DNA of 64,000 nucleotides from contig JBKEEO010000001.1 in assembly GCA_047777415.1 (NCBI GenBank), positions 806,001 through 870,000 of the forward strand, read 5' to 3'. The stretch is from Caproicibacter sp047777415. Its GTDB lineage: Bacteria > Bacillota > Clostridia > Oscillospirales > Acutalibacteraceae. Below are positions 51,394 to 60,603 of the stretch, piece after piece (positions within the stretch are counted from its first letter, which is position 1; each line of letters begins with the position of its first letter). The notes under the pieces were generated by a model, which had not been told where the DNA came from, searched no databases, and was given only the letters and a program-made list of their open reading frames with translations. The position numbers and the translations under genes are program-made.

Positions 51394-52308
51394 ATGAAGG
51401 AATCGATACTGGACGGATTCCGTTTGACTGTGGCAGAGAAAAATCTCGGCATGTACGGGATTCGCGTGGAACGTAAAAGCGGAGATGTTATTACGCATTT
51501 CTGGCGGTCAAATGACCCTGTGAATCTGTATTCTGCATCCAAAGCCTTTACATCTTTGGCCGTTGGCATGTGCGTGGAGGACGGTCGGCTGAACCTCTCC
51601 GACCATGTGCTGGATTTTTTCCCGGAGTACCGGGCAATTGCCGCGCCGGGCAGTGAGGAAATTACACTGCGGGATTTATTGCACATGAGTTCCGGCAAGC
51701 TGCACTTTTGGTTTGGAGAACTGGACAAGCAGAAAAATGAGAAAGACTGGGCGGAGCTTTTTTTCCGTGTGCGGGTGGAAAAACAGCCGGGAACACAGTT
51801 CTTCTATTCCAACGCATGCAGTTATATGCTGGGCCGCACGGTGGAGAAAGTTACAGGCAAAAACGTGCGTGACTTTTTGGTGCCGCGCTTGTTTACTCCG
51901 CTGGGAATTGAAAACCCGCAGTGGCACACCGATCCTGCAGGTCATACGCTTTGCGCCACCCAGTTTTTCCTCACATTGGATGAATTCAGCCGGCTCGGAC
52001 GCCTGTTGCTCCATAACGGGGTTTGGAACGGCGAACAGCTGGTCAGCGAAGAATATCTAAAACAGATGGCTGAAGATATTGTACCAAGCGGATGGGAAGG
52101 ATGCGAGGAACCCGAATGCCTTGCGGGGTACGGGTATCAGGTATGGCGTTGCTCCGCACCGGGCACTTTCCGTGCGGACGGCAAATACGGCCAGTTCTGC
52201 ATCCTGCTGCCGAAACAGGAAACGGTGGTAACGATAACTGCGCACGAGGAACAGCGGCCTTATGACCTTGTACGCGCCGTTTTTCAGGATATTGTTCCAA
52301 GGCTGTAA
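51394..52308 (+). CDS. Serine hydrolase, beta-lactamase/class C family
   Basis: A 304-residue protein of the beta-lactamase/D-alanyl-D-alanine carboxypeptidase fold (family S12). Catalytic Ser and Lys are in SASKAFTSLA (about residues 48-57), and the YxN motif is YSNACSYMLG (about 138-147). A third HxG/KTG-like motif is not obvious; DGKYGQF near residue 267 is the likely equivalent. No signal peptide is visible, so it should be cytosolic, acting as an esterase or peptidase rather than a periplasmic lactamase. It sits 18 bp after hisS and 53 bp before aspS, splitting the common hisS-aspS pair. Confidence 0.85.
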   Translation: MKESILDGFRLTVAEKNLGMYGIRVERKSGDVITHFWRSNDPVNLYSASKAFTSLAVGMCVEDGRLNLSDHVLDFFPEYRAIAAPGSEEITLRDLLHMSSGKLHFWFGELDKQKNEKDWAELFFRVRVEKQPGTQFFYSNACSYMLGRTVEKVTGKNVRDFLVPRLFTPLGIENPQWHTDPAGHTLCATQFFLTLDEFSRLGRLLLHNGVWNGEQLVSEEYLKQMAEDIVPSGWEGCEEPECLAGYGYQVWRCSAPGTFRADGKYGQFCILLPKQETVVTITAHEEQRPYDLVRAVFQDIVPRL

Positions 52309-52361
52309 GGTAAAAGCAATGAAGTACCGATATAAATTTAGTAACAGAATGGGGAATGGAT

Positions 52362-54149
52362 ATGCCGGAATCAATGACTGGTTTAAAACGGACTGATTAT
52401 TGCGGAGAACTGCGCGCAAAGGACTGCGGCAGAGAGGTGACCGTCTGCGGATGGGTGCAGCGTCAGCGCGATTTAGGACAGTTGATTTTCATTGACCTGC
52501 GCGACCGCACGGGTATTGTGCAGCTCGCGTTCGGGGATCAGACGGACCGTGCGGTGTTTCAGAAAGCGTTTGCCGCACGTGCGGAATTTGTTTTGGCGGC
52601 ACGCGGCACGGTGAGGGAACGGTCCTCTAAAAATCCCGATTTGCCAACCGGTGATATTGAAATTGATGTCAAGGAACTTCGGGTACTCGCAAAAAGTGAA
52701 ACACCGCCGTTTGCCATTGAGGAAAAAACAGACGTTAAAGAAGATCTCCGCTTAAAATATCGTTACTTGGATCTGCGTCGCCCGGATATGCAGAAAAAAA
52801 TCATCGGACGGCACCGAATTGTCAAAGTGGCGCGCGACTATTTTGATGAGAACGGATTTTTGGAAATCGAAACGCCAAACCTCATCAAATCCACGCCGGA
52901 GGGTGCACGTGACTATCTGGTACCCTCCCGTATGTTTCCGGGCAGCTTTTTCGCGCTGCCGCAGTCACCCCAGCTGTATAAACAGCTTTTGATGCTTTCG
53001 GGGTTTGACCGCTATATGCAGGTGGCTCGCTGCTTCCGCGATGAGGACCTGCGTGCGGACCGTCAGCCGGAATTCACGCAGATTGACTTTGAAATGTCGT
53101 TTGCTTCCCAGGACGATGTCATGGCCATTGCGGAAGGTTTCATAAAGAGTGCCTATCAGAAGGTGCTGGGTATCGATATTCCAACACCGCTGCGCCGCAT
53201 GACATGGCATGAAGCCATGAATCGTTTCGGTTCCGATAAGCCGGATTTGCGCTTTGGAATGGAACTGCACGACTTGAGCGACGTTCTGAAAGGAACGCAG
53301 TTCCGCGTATTTTCCGGTGCGCTTTCGGCTGGCGGAAGCGTGCGCGGCATCAATCTGAAGGGACAGGCGGATAACTTAAGCCGCAAGGAGATTGACAAAC
53401 TCGGTGAGTGGATTAAGGCCTATGGTGCGAAGGGTTTGGCATGGACCCGCTTAGCGTCCGAAAAAGAAACATCCTCTTATGAAAAATTCCTTGCGCCGGA
53501 AGAAACCGCGGCAGTGCGCAAAGCATTGGAGACCCAGCCGGGCGATGTGCTGTTCCTTGTGGCGGACGGGGACAACAAAGTGGTGTTCGATTCTCTCGGC
53601 GCATTGCGCAAGGAGTTGGCGGTACGGTTTCATCTGATTGACGACTCCAAGCCCTGCCTGCTTTGGGTAACGGATTTCCCGCTGTTTGAATACAGCAAGG
53701 AGGAAAACCGCTATGTTGCAATGCACCATCCGTTTACCATGCCGCGTGAGGAGGATTTGGACAAACTGGAATCCGACCCCGGCAGCGTGCTGGCCTTAGC
53801 GTATGACATGGTGCTCAACGGCAACGAGCTCGGCGGCGGTTCCGTGCGTATCAATAGACCGGACATTCAAGAAAAAATGTTTAAGGCACTAGGTTTTACG
53901 CCGGAGCAGGCACAAAAGAGGTTCGGCTTCTTAATCGACGCATTCCGCTATGGTGCGCCGCCGCATGCGGGCATGGCGTTCGGTCTGGACAGACTGGTTA
54001 TGCTGATGCTCGACTGCGACAGCATCCGCGATGTGATTGCGTTCCCGAAGGTTGCGTCCTCTGCGGAGCTCATGAGCAATGCCCCGGGTGAGGTTGATCC
54101 AAAGCAGCTGGAGGAACTTGGAATTTCAATCATGGAGAAAAATAACTAA
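52362..54149 (+). CDS. aspS: Aspartyl-tRNA synthetase
   Basis: A bacterial-type class II AspRS of 595 residues. The N-terminal OB fold binds the anticodon (VTVCGWVQRQRDLG, about 27-40). Motif 2 is ARCFRDEDLRADRQPEFTQID (region near 215-235), the bacterial GAD insertion domain follows (about 285-415), and motif 3 is GMAFGLDRLVMLM near 540. ATG 52362 has GGGGAATGG upstream; ATG 52374 is a possible alternative. It belongs to the T-box-controlled hisS operon by strand and spacing. Confidence 0.96.
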   Translation: MPESMTGLKRTDYCGELRAKDCGREVTVCGWVQRQRDLGQLIFIDLRDRTGIVQLAFGDQTDRAVFQKAFAARAEFVLAARGTVRERSSKNPDLPTGDIEIDVKELRVLAKSETPPFAIEEKTDVKEDLRLKYRYLDLRRPDMQKKIIGRHRIVKVARDYFDENGFLEIETPNLIKSTPEGARDYLVPSRMFPGSFFALPQSPQLYKQLLMLSGFDRYMQVARCFRDEDLRADRQPEFTQIDFEMSFASQDDVMAIAEGFIKSAYQKVLGIDIPTPLRRMTWHEAMNRFGSDKPDLRFGMELHDLSDVLKGTQFRVFSGALSAGGSVRGINLKGQADNLSRKEIDKLGEWIKAYGAKGLAWTRLASEKETSSYEKFLAPEETAAVRKALETQPGDVLFLVADGDNKVVFDSLGALRKELAVRFHLIDDSKPCLLWVTDFPLFEYSKEENRYVAMHHPFTMPREEDLDKLESDPGSVLALAYDMVLNGNELGGGSVRINRPDIQEKMFKALGFTPEQAQKRFGFLIDAFRYGAPPHAGMAFGLDRLVMLMLDCDSIRDVIAFPKVASSAELMSNAPGEVDPKQLEELGISIMEKNN

Positions 54150-54238
54150 ATCTGTAATGCTGCCGGTTTTTACAGCTGACAGTAAACATAATCAACTGAA
54201 AACGATTAGGGCCGTATGGCCCGGAAAGGAGGCGCAAT

Positions 54239-54889
54239 ATGAATAAAATTAATTACAGAAAGAAAATGCTGGATATCATTTCAAGTTCCGGAGATAGAGT
54301 GCCGACGCTGCTTTTGCATGCTTGCTGCGCCCCCTGCCTGAGCAGTGTGCTGGAACAGCTTTCGCCGCTGTTTCATGTCACAGTGTTTTTCTACAATCCG
54401 AATATTCTTCCGGAGGACGAGTATCAGAAACGCGCAGCAGAGGTAAAGCGCCTGCTGGCTGAAATGCCGCAAAAATATCCCGCACAGTTCATAGAGGGGC
54501 GCTATAACGTCCGTCAGTTTCTTAAAATAGCGCGCGGTTTGGAGCAGGAGCCGGAAGGCGGGGAACGCTGCATGGGATGTTACCGCCTTCGGTTGGAAGA
54601 AACTGCGAAATACGCAAGAGCCGGCGGTTACGATTACTTCACTACGACTTTGACGGTCAGCCCGTATAAAAACGCGCAGAAGCTCAACGAAATCGGAGCG
54701 GAGCTTGCCGAAACGTATGAAACGGCATATCTTCCGTCCGATTTTAAGAAGAACGGAGGATACCAGCGCTCCATTGAACTTTCCCATGTCTATGGGTTGT
54801 ATCGGCAGGATTTTTGCGGATGTCCGTATTCCGAAGAGTTTGCGCGCCGTAAACGGGCGGCGCGTCAGAAAGATAGCCGCCGAATTTGA
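54239..54889 (+). CDS. queH: Epoxyqueuosine reductase QueH
   Basis: QueH (formerly DUF208) reduces epoxyqueuosine in tRNA to queuosine, the last step of Q modification, and replaces QueG in many anaerobes. The 216-residue protein has the HACCAPC motif (about 28-33), FFYNPNILP, CMGCYRLRLEETA (about 100-112) and QDFCGCPYS near the C-terminus, which supply Fe-S and redox Cys ligands. AAAGGAGG precedes the ATG. Its position after aspS fits a tRNA theme, since queuosine occurs in the tRNAs for Asp, His, Asn and Tyr. Confidence 0.93.
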   Translation: MNKINYRKKMLDIISSSGDRVPTLLLHACCAPCLSSVLEQLSPLFHVTVFFYNPNILPEDEYQKRAAEVKRLLAEMPQKYPAQFIEGRYNVRQFLKIARGLEQEPEGGERCMGCYRLRLEETAKYARAGGYDYFTTTLTVSPYKNAQKLNEIGAELAETYETAYLPSDFKKNGGYQRSIELSHVYGLYRQDFCGCPYSEEFARRKRAARQKDSRRI

Positions 54890-54955
54890 TGATGCCTCAA
54901 AACTGCGCTGTTGCGAAACACAGGACATAAAATTCAGAAAGGTGGGTTTATTCGT

Positions 54956-55966
54956 ATGGAAAAGAATATTGAAAATTCGCCCTATGTCGCACGGGAAGAT
55001 CGCTACGGAAATATGATTTACCGAAGATGCGGAAAAAGCGGATTAAAGCTTAGCGCGGTGTCGCTTGGATTCTGGCATAATTTTGGCGCTTCCAACTGCT
55101 ATGCGGCAAATCGTGCTGTGGTTCGTCATGCGTTTGATCTTGGCATCACAGTGTTTGACCTTGCGAATAATTACGGACCGCCCGCCGGCGCAGCTGAAGA
55201 AACGTTCGGTCGTCTGATGCGCGACGACTTTTCTCCCTACCGTGATGAGATGATCATTACCACGAAGGCGGGATACACCATGTGGCCCGGGCCATATGGG
55301 GATCATGGCTCCCGCAAATATCTGTTGGCAAGTCTGGACCAAAGCCTGAAACGCATGGGACTTGAGTATGTTGATATCTTTTATCATCACCGCATGGATC
55401 CGGACACGCCTTTAGAGGAGACCATGGGCGCTTTGGCGCATGCTGTGAAAAGCGGGAAAGCCCTGTATGCCGGCATTTCCAATTATTCCCCCGAAGCGGC
55501 ACAAAAGGCAGCTGCTCTCCTCAACGAGATGGGAGTGCATTGCCTGATTTGCCAGTCACGTTATAACATGCTGGACAGAAAAATCGAAAAAGAAGGTCTG
55601 TTCCGCACAGCGGAACAAATCGGCATGGGAATCACAACGTTCAGCCCGCTTGCACAGGGTATTTTAACCGGAAAATATAACAATGGTATTCCGGAGGGAT
55701 CGCGTGCGGCAGGAAAATCGCCGTTTTTAACTAAGGACAAGATTACCCCGGATGTTATTGAAAAGGTCCGCAAACTTGGCGAATTGGCAAAACGAAGAGG
55801 ACAGACCACCGCACAGATGGCACTTGCATGGATTCTTCGAGAACATACCGTAGCCAGTGTGCTCATCGGCGCGAGCAGTGTTGAGCAATTGGATGAGAAT
55901 GTTGGTGCCTTAGATCGTTTGAAGTTTACGTACGAAGAATTGTCGGAGATAGAAAGTATCTTATAA
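54956..55966 (+). CDS. Aldo/keto reductase, YghZ-like
   Basis: A 336-residue NADPH-dependent aldo/keto reductase of the AKR14/YghZ group (L-glyceraldehyde 3-phosphate reductase type, related to Kv-beta). Catalytic residues: Asp and Tyr in FDLANNYGPPAGAAEE (about 62-77), Lys in ITTKAGY (about 100) and His in DIFYHHRMDPDTP (about 140). The C-terminal TTFSPLAQGILTGKY segment and IGASSVEQL bind the cofactor. It probably detoxifies aldehydes; mgsA in the same region makes methylglyoxal, a possible substrate. ATG 54956 follows AAAGGTGGG. Confidence 0.9.
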   Translation: MEKNIENSPYVAREDRYGNMIYRRCGKSGLKLSAVSLGFWHNFGASNCYAANRAVVRHAFDLGITVFDLANNYGPPAGAAEETFGRLMRDDFSPYRDEMIITTKAGYTMWPGPYGDHGSRKYLLASLDQSLKRMGLEYVDIFYHHRMDPDTPLEETMGALAHAVKSGKALYAGISNYSPEAAQKAAALLNEMGVHCLICQSRYNMLDRKIEKEGLFRTAEQIGMGITTFSPLAQGILTGKYNNGIPEGSRAAGKSPFLTKDKITPDVIEKVRKLGELAKRRGQTTAQMALAWILREHTVASVLIGASSVEQLDENVGALDRLKFTYEELSEIESIL

Positions 55967-55999
55967 TACAGGGAATACGGGTTTAAAATCAACATAAAA

Positions 56000-56032
56000 T
56001 CGGCCTTTCCACACGGAAGGGCCTGATTTTTT
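56000..56032 (+). terminator. Terminator after the aldo/keto reductase gene
   Basis: TCGGCCTTTCC and GGAAGGGCCTGA pair around ACAC, with TTTTTT following. Confidence 0.88.
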
Positions 56033-56096
56033 GCCGATGATGCCGCACAAAATGAAAACTACCGGTTGTGTAGTTGTGGAAAAGTTGAAAATATAA

Positions 56097-56112
56097 ACAC
56101 TATATATTGTGT
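56097..56112. promoter_or_regulatory. NrdR box
   Basis: ACACTATATATTGTGT matches the NrdR-box consensus and ends 8 bp before the -35 of the nrdD promoter. A second box about three turns upstream is at best degenerate (GTAGTTGTGG, near 56070-56079). NrdR represses ribonucleotide reductase genes when dATP is high. Confidence 0.85.
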
Positions 56113-56120
56113 TTTAATCC

Positions 56121-56149
56121 TTGACATTTATCATAAAAACAAGTATAAT
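56121..56149 (+). promoter_or_regulatory. nrdD promoter, full consensus
   Basis: TTGACA (56121-56126), a 17-bp spacer and TATAAT (56144-56149). Confidence 0.9.
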
Positions 56150-56219
56150 TCTTATTACACTCGCCCGCCGGGCAGACCGGTCTGCCGACGGAAAAGAACC
56201 GGAAAGGATGACGTCAAAA

Positions 56220-58550
56220 ATGGCAACACAAATTCAAAAACGGAACGGAGAGGTTGTTCCGTTTGATGAAAAGAAAATTCGCAATGCAATTGAAAAGGCG
56301 AATCTTGCGGTGAAAACTGAGCAGATGACGCAAGAAGATTTAGACCGGCTGACGGCGGAGATTGCCGGTCAGTTTGATGACGATTGTCTGCCGACAGTGG
56401 AGCAAGTGCAGGACGCTGTAGAGGAAAAGCTGATTGCGCAGGACTTTGCAAAAACCGCGAAAGCCTATATTTTGTATCGTGCTGAGCACACAAAGATACG
56501 GCAGGCCGAAGGCGACCTGATGGACATTTACCGTCAGCTGACGTTCCGCGATGCAAAGGACGTTGATTTGAAGCGTGAAAACGCCAATATTGATGCGGAT
56601 ACTGCCATGGGCACCATGCTCAAATACGGCTCTGAGGGTTCCAAATACTTTATTAACAACTATATCCTCCCAAAGGATATTGCCGCCGCACACTTAAGCG
56701 GGGATATCCATATTCACGACGAGGATTTTTATATGCTGACAGAAACTTGCTGTCAGATTGACTTAATTAAACTGTTTCATAACGGATTTTCCACAGGGCA
56801 TGGGGTTCTGCGGGAACCAAACGACATTATTTCTTATGCGGCGCTTGCCTGCATTGCCATTCAGGCGAATCAGAACGAAATGCACGGCGGTCAAAGTGTA
56901 CCGAATTTTGATTATTCCATGGCTCCCGGCGTTGCAAAAACGTTCCGCCGACATTATTTTCAAGAACTGTCAAAATATTTTCAGATAGCCCACGCGATGA
57001 ATCCTGAGGACGCGGATGCACTGGTTGCAGAAGTGCGCCATGCGTTGGGAAACGATATCACCATGGGCGGAGCAGATGATTACGGAAAACGAGTTATCGA
57101 GTTTTTGAAGGAACATCAGCATGCCGAAGGGCACGGAGACATCACGGAACAGGAGGCCGCAAAAGCGCACAAGTATGCCATTGGCGCGGCAACCAAAAAT
57201 ACTGAACGTGCAACTTATCAGGCGATGGAAGCGCTCATCCATAACCTAAACACCATGAACTCCCGCGCAGGCGCTCAGGTTCCGTTCAGCTCTTTAAATT
57301 ACGGAACGGACACATCCCCCGAAGGCCGCATGGTTATCAAGAATTTGCTGCTTGCAACAAAAGCGGGGTTGGGCGGTGGAGAGACCCCGATTTTCCCCGT
57401 CCAGATTTTTAAGGTAAAAGAAGGTGTCAATTACAATCCGGGCGACCCGAACTACGACCTATTTCAACTGTCCATCCGAGTCAGCGCAAAGCGGTTGTTC
57501 CCGAATTTCAGTTTCTTGGATGCACCGTTCAACCTTCAGTATTACAAACCGGGCGATTACAATACGGAAGTTGCGTATATGGGGTGCCGCACAAGGGTCA
57601 TGGGCAATACACATGACCCGAACCGAGAGATTACCTGTGGACGCGGTAACCTTAGCTTTACATCGATTAACCTGCCGCGTCTCGGTATTGAGGCCCACGG
57701 CGATATTGCAAAATTTTATGAGATGCTCGACAAGCGCATTGATTTGGTTATCCGTCAGCTGCTGCACCGGTTTAAAATCCAATGTACCAAAAAAGTTTAC
57801 AACTATCCATTTTTAATGGGACAAGGCGTTTGGATTGACAGTGAAAAACTTGCCTGGGATGACAGCGTTGCAGAGGTTCTCAAACACGGTACGCTCAGCA
57901 TTGGGTTTATCGGCCTTGCCGAAACACTGAAGGCATTGACAGGCAAGCATCACGGAGAAAGCTCGGAAAGCCAGAAACTCGGCCTTGAAATTATCGGTCA
58001 CATGAGAAAACGTGTAGACGATGAGTCAGCCAAAACCGGCCTTAACTTCTCCCTGGTTGCTACTCCGGCAGAGGGCCTGTCGGGACGCTTTGTACGCATT
58101 GACAAGAAAAAATACGGAGAGATTCCCGGCGTTACGGACAGAGAATACTACACCAATTCGTTCCATATTCCTGTCTATTACCCAATCCGCGCCTTCGAAA
58201 AAATTAAACTGGAGGCTCCCTACCATGAACTAACCAACGGCGGGCATATCAGCTATGTGGAACTCGACGGTGATACCGCAAAGAATCCGGAAGCGTTCGA
58301 GGCCATTATCCGCTGCATGAAGGAAAACGGCGTCGGCTATGGCTCCGTCAATCACCCGGTGGACCGTGACCCGGTTTGCGGATATAATGGAATTATAGAC
58401 AATGAATGCCCACACTGCCACCGCACAGAAGACGAAGGGCCAAAGTTCGAGCGTATACGCCGCATCACAGGATATTTGGTTGGTACGCTGGACCGCTTCA
58501 ATGACGCCAAGCGCGCCGAGGAAAGGGACAGGGTAAAACATGGCACATAA
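56220..58550 (+). CDS. nrdD: Anaerobic ribonucleoside-triphosphate reductase
   Basis: Class III ribonucleotide reductase of 776 residues, making dNTPs without oxygen by a glycyl radical. Residues about 1-95 form the ATP cone that senses ATP/dATP (QKRNGEVVPFDEKKIRNAI). The catalytic barrel follows. The C-terminus has the zinc Cys cluster (DPVCGYNGIIDNECPHCH) and the glycyl radical motif RRITGYLVGTLDRFN, radical on the Gly of ITGY. I chose ATG 56220 from the family N-terminus MATQIQKRNG; an ATG at 56208 is too close to its AAAGG. An NrdR box and consensus promoter precede it. It overlaps nrdG by 11 bp. Confidence 0.97.
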   Translation: MATQIQKRNGEVVPFDEKKIRNAIEKANLAVKTEQMTQEDLDRLTAEIAGQFDDDCLPTVEQVQDAVEEKLIAQDFAKTAKAYILYRAEHTKIRQAEGDLMDIYRQLTFRDAKDVDLKRENANIDADTAMGTMLKYGSEGSKYFINNYILPKDIAAAHLSGDIHIHDEDFYMLTETCCQIDLIKLFHNGFSTGHGVLREPNDIISYAALACIAIQANQNEMHGGQSVPNFDYSMAPGVAKTFRRHYFQELSKYFQIAHAMNPEDADALVAEVRHALGNDITMGGADDYGKRVIEFLKEHQHAEGHGDITEQEAAKAHKYAIGAATKNTERATYQAMEALIHNLNTMNSRAGAQVPFSSLNYGTDTSPEGRMVIKNLLLATKAGLGGGETPIFPVQIFKVKEGVNYNPGDPNYDLFQLSIRVSAKRLFPNFSFLDAPFNLQYYKPGDYNTEVAYMGCRTRVMGNTHDPNREITCGRGNLSFTSINLPRLGIEAHGDIAKFYEMLDKRIDLVIRQLLHRFKIQCTKKVYNYPFLMGQGVWIDSEKLAWDDSVAEVLKHGTLSIGFIGLAETLKALTGKHHGESSESQKLGLEIIGHMRKRVDDESAKTGLNFSLVATPAEGLSGRFVRIDKKKYGEIPGVTDREYYTNSFHIPVYYPIRAFEKIKLEAPYHELTNGGHISYVELDGDTAKNPEAFEAIIRCMKENGVGYGSVNHPVDRDPVCGYNGIIDNECPHCHRTEDEGPKFERIRRITGYLVGTLDRFNDAKRAEERDRVKHGT

Positions 58551-59055
58551 GTTAAAAGTCTGCGGCATTGAGCCGGAATCCATTGTGGACGGCAAGGGCA
58601 TCCGATTTGTTATCTTCGTGCAGGGATGTCCGCACCATTGCCCGGGCTGTCACAATCCACAGTCCCATCCGTTCGAAGGCGGAACAGTTATGGAACTGCA
58701 AGAACTTTTCCGCCAAATCAGCGAAAACCCGCTGCTCAAGGGTGTTACCTTCAGCGGCGGGGAACCGTTCTGTCAGCCGGAGCCGCTTGCGCAGCTGGCG
58801 CGCCTTGTCCATTCGTCCGGTTTGGATGTGACAACTTATACCGGCTATTTGTACGAAGACCTTGTGAATATGCATGATGATGCAATCGATGCCCTGCTGG
58901 AACAAACGGATATCCTTGTGGACGGACCATTTATTCAGGAGCAGAAAGATTTGACACTGCGTTTCAGAGGAAGCCGAAATCAGCGGGTTATTAATATGAA
59001 TGAAACCAGACGCCTTGGTAAAATTGTTTTGGAACAGTTGGAAGAAGACGGCTGA
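58540..59055 (+). CDS. nrdG: Anaerobic RNR activating protein
   Basis: NrdG is the radical-SAM activase that installs the glycyl radical on NrdD. The 171-residue protein has the cluster motif Cys-x3-Cys-x2-Cys at residues 30, 34 and 37 (GCPHHCPGCHN) and the SAM-binding GGEPFCQPE near residues 72-80. Its start lies 11 bp inside the end of nrdD, so the two are translated in a coupled way. A strong terminator follows. Confidence 0.96.
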   Translation: MAHKLKVCGIEPESIVDGKGIRFVIFVQGCPHHCPGCHNPQSHPFEGGTVMELQELFRQISENPLLKGVTFSGGEPFCQPEPLAQLARLVHSSGLDVTTYTGYLYEDLVNMHDDAIDALLEQTDILVDGPFIQEQKDLTLRFRGSRNQRVINMNETRRLGKIVLEQLEEDG

Positions 59056-59074
59056 TGGAAAACATTACACGGTA

Positions 59075-59110
59075 ATAAAACGACAGCTCGGGAGCTGTCG
59101 TTTTATTTTT
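59075..59110 (+). terminator. Terminator of nrdD-nrdG
   Basis: AAAACGACAGCTC and GAGCTGTCGTTTT form a 13-bp stem, followed by ATTTTTG. Confidence 0.93.
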
Positions 59111-59160
59111 GCAATATACTTGTTCTTACAAAGAATAGAATTGGTGACGAACCTCAAAAT

Positions 59161-59189
59161 TTGAAAGAATTGCAGGAAACTGATATATT
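59161..59189 (+). promoter_or_regulatory. Promoter of the BTAD regulator gene
   Basis: TTGAAA (59161-59166), a 17-bp spacer and TATATT (59184-59189). Confidence 0.6.
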
Positions 59190-59281
59190 ATGCTATGCTG
59201 TAAGTAGGCATGATTTTCCTTGTAATAATATGCCAATTAAGGTAAACTGATGATAGTTCATCACGATAGGAAGCGATAAAT

Positions 59282-60478
59282 TTGTATTCCGCAAAAAACA
59301 TAGAAATAGGAATTCAAATGTTTGGCGAATTTTCGATTACCATTAATGGAAAGACTTTGAAAAATCAAAAAGGACGGACGAAACGGGTCTGGATGCTGAT
59401 TCAATACTTGATTGCCCGGCGGCATGAAACCATCCCGCTTGAACAGATGGTGCACGATATCTGGGATGGGCATGAGTGCGGGGATCCACTGAACGCTTTA
59501 AAAAATCTTGTTTACAGGGCACGGAAAATTTTAAATGAATTGTCCGGGGATCAATCCCAATTTATTCTGTTTATCAACGGAACTTATGCATGGAATAATC
59601 AATATAAGTGCCGTGTGGATTCTGAGGAATTTTTGAAGTATGTAAAAAAGGCACATTCGGCTCATTTTACAGACGAACAAAGAGTGAAAGCATATCAAAA
59701 GGTCATCAAATTATATAAAGGAAGCTTTTTGCCGAAATCTGCATACAGCACGTGGGTTATCGGACAGAGCATCCGTTATGCAAATTTATATAAGCAATGT
59801 GCCGTGGGCCTTTGCAACCTGCTGGCAAAACAGAACCGTTTTGAAGAGATAGTACCGGTTTGCAAGGGAGCGCTGCATCTGTTCCCGTATGAGGAACCCA
59901 TTCATATCCTGCTGCTGCAAGCATATTCCAAATTGGGACGCACAGAGGAAACGTTTGACCATTATAACAGAGCGGTAAAGATGTTTTATCAGGAATTTGG
60001 GGTTGACCTGAGCGAGTTTTTTAAGCCGTATGCACAAAAGGTTTCTGGAAAGAGCCGGATTCAGACAAAGCTAAGCGTTATTCTCAATGATCTAAAGGAG
60101 AAAGAACAACAAAGAGGAGCTCTTTTCTGCGACTATGATATTTTTAAATTCCTATACCGTTTTCAAGTCAGAACGATGCCGCGCACGGGGATGACCACAT
60201 TCTTAATATTATTCACGCTCGGCGCAAAGAATGGCATTGCCCCGGATCCAGAAGTGCTGAAAACAGCATCGGAAAAGCTGAAAAATGCCATCTTATCCTC
60301 TATGAGAAAAGGTGACACAGTGGCTCCGTGCAGCGCGACGCAATATATTGCAATGCTGCAAACCGTTACAATGGAAACTGCCGAAAGCGTGGTGCAACGG
60401 GTTCTCAAAAAGTTTAAATTTGAGTTTCGCAGGAATACGGTGCAAGTCACCACCGATATTGCATCCATTATGGAATAA
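59282..60478 (+). CDS. BTAD-domain transcriptional regulator with C-terminal cyclase-like domain
   Basis: A 398-residue regulator. Residues about 8-105 form an OmpR-like winged helix (MFGEFSITINGKTLKNQKGRTKRVWMLIQYLIARR region). Residues about 110-255 are the bacterial transcriptional activator (BTAD) TPR domain, as in SARP regulators. The last about 130 residues resemble a degenerate GGDEF/nucleotide-cyclase fold: hydrophobic strand MTTFLILFTLG, then LKNAILSSMRKGDTVAPCSATQYIAMLQ, where RKGD..A..S..QY parallels the R-GD-x-x-A-R-x-G-x-x-F pattern. The GGDEF catalytic loop is absent, so it should be inactive and possibly a ligand sensor. The start is TTG at 59282 after AGGAAG. Confidence 0.82.
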   Translation: MYSAKNIEIGIQMFGEFSITINGKTLKNQKGRTKRVWMLIQYLIARRHETIPLEQMVHDIWDGHECGDPLNALKNLVYRARKILNELSGDQSQFILFINGTYAWNNQYKCRVDSEEFLKYVKKAHSAHFTDEQRVKAYQKVIKLYKGSFLPKSAYSTWVIGQSIRYANLYKQCAVGLCNLLAKQNRFEEIVPVCKGALHLFPYEEPIHILLLQAYSKLGRTEETFDHYNRAVKMFYQEFGVDLSEFFKPYAQKVSGKSRIQTKLSVILNDLKEKEQQRGALFCDYDIFKFLYRFQVRTMPRTGMTTFLILFTLGAKNGIAPDPEVLKTASEKLKNAILSSMRKGDTVAPCSATQYIAMLQTVTMETAESVVQRVLKKFKFEFRRNTVQVTTDIASIME

Positions 60479-60494
60479 GAACCATCCTATTTAA

Positions 60495-60539
60495 AAAATC
60501 GGAACAGCTGTGGAAGTTTGAACCAGCTGTTCCGATTTT
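60495..60539. terminator. Bidirectional terminator between the BTAD and ClC genes
   Basis: AAAATCGGAACAGCTG and CAGCTGTTCCGATTTT form a perfect 16-bp stem, with T-rich flanks on both strands. Confidence 0.9.
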
Positions 60540-60603
60540 ATAAAGAAGAGAGGGATGGACTTGATATCGAATTCTTCGTATCAATGTTTCCAACAAAAAA
60601 CAA

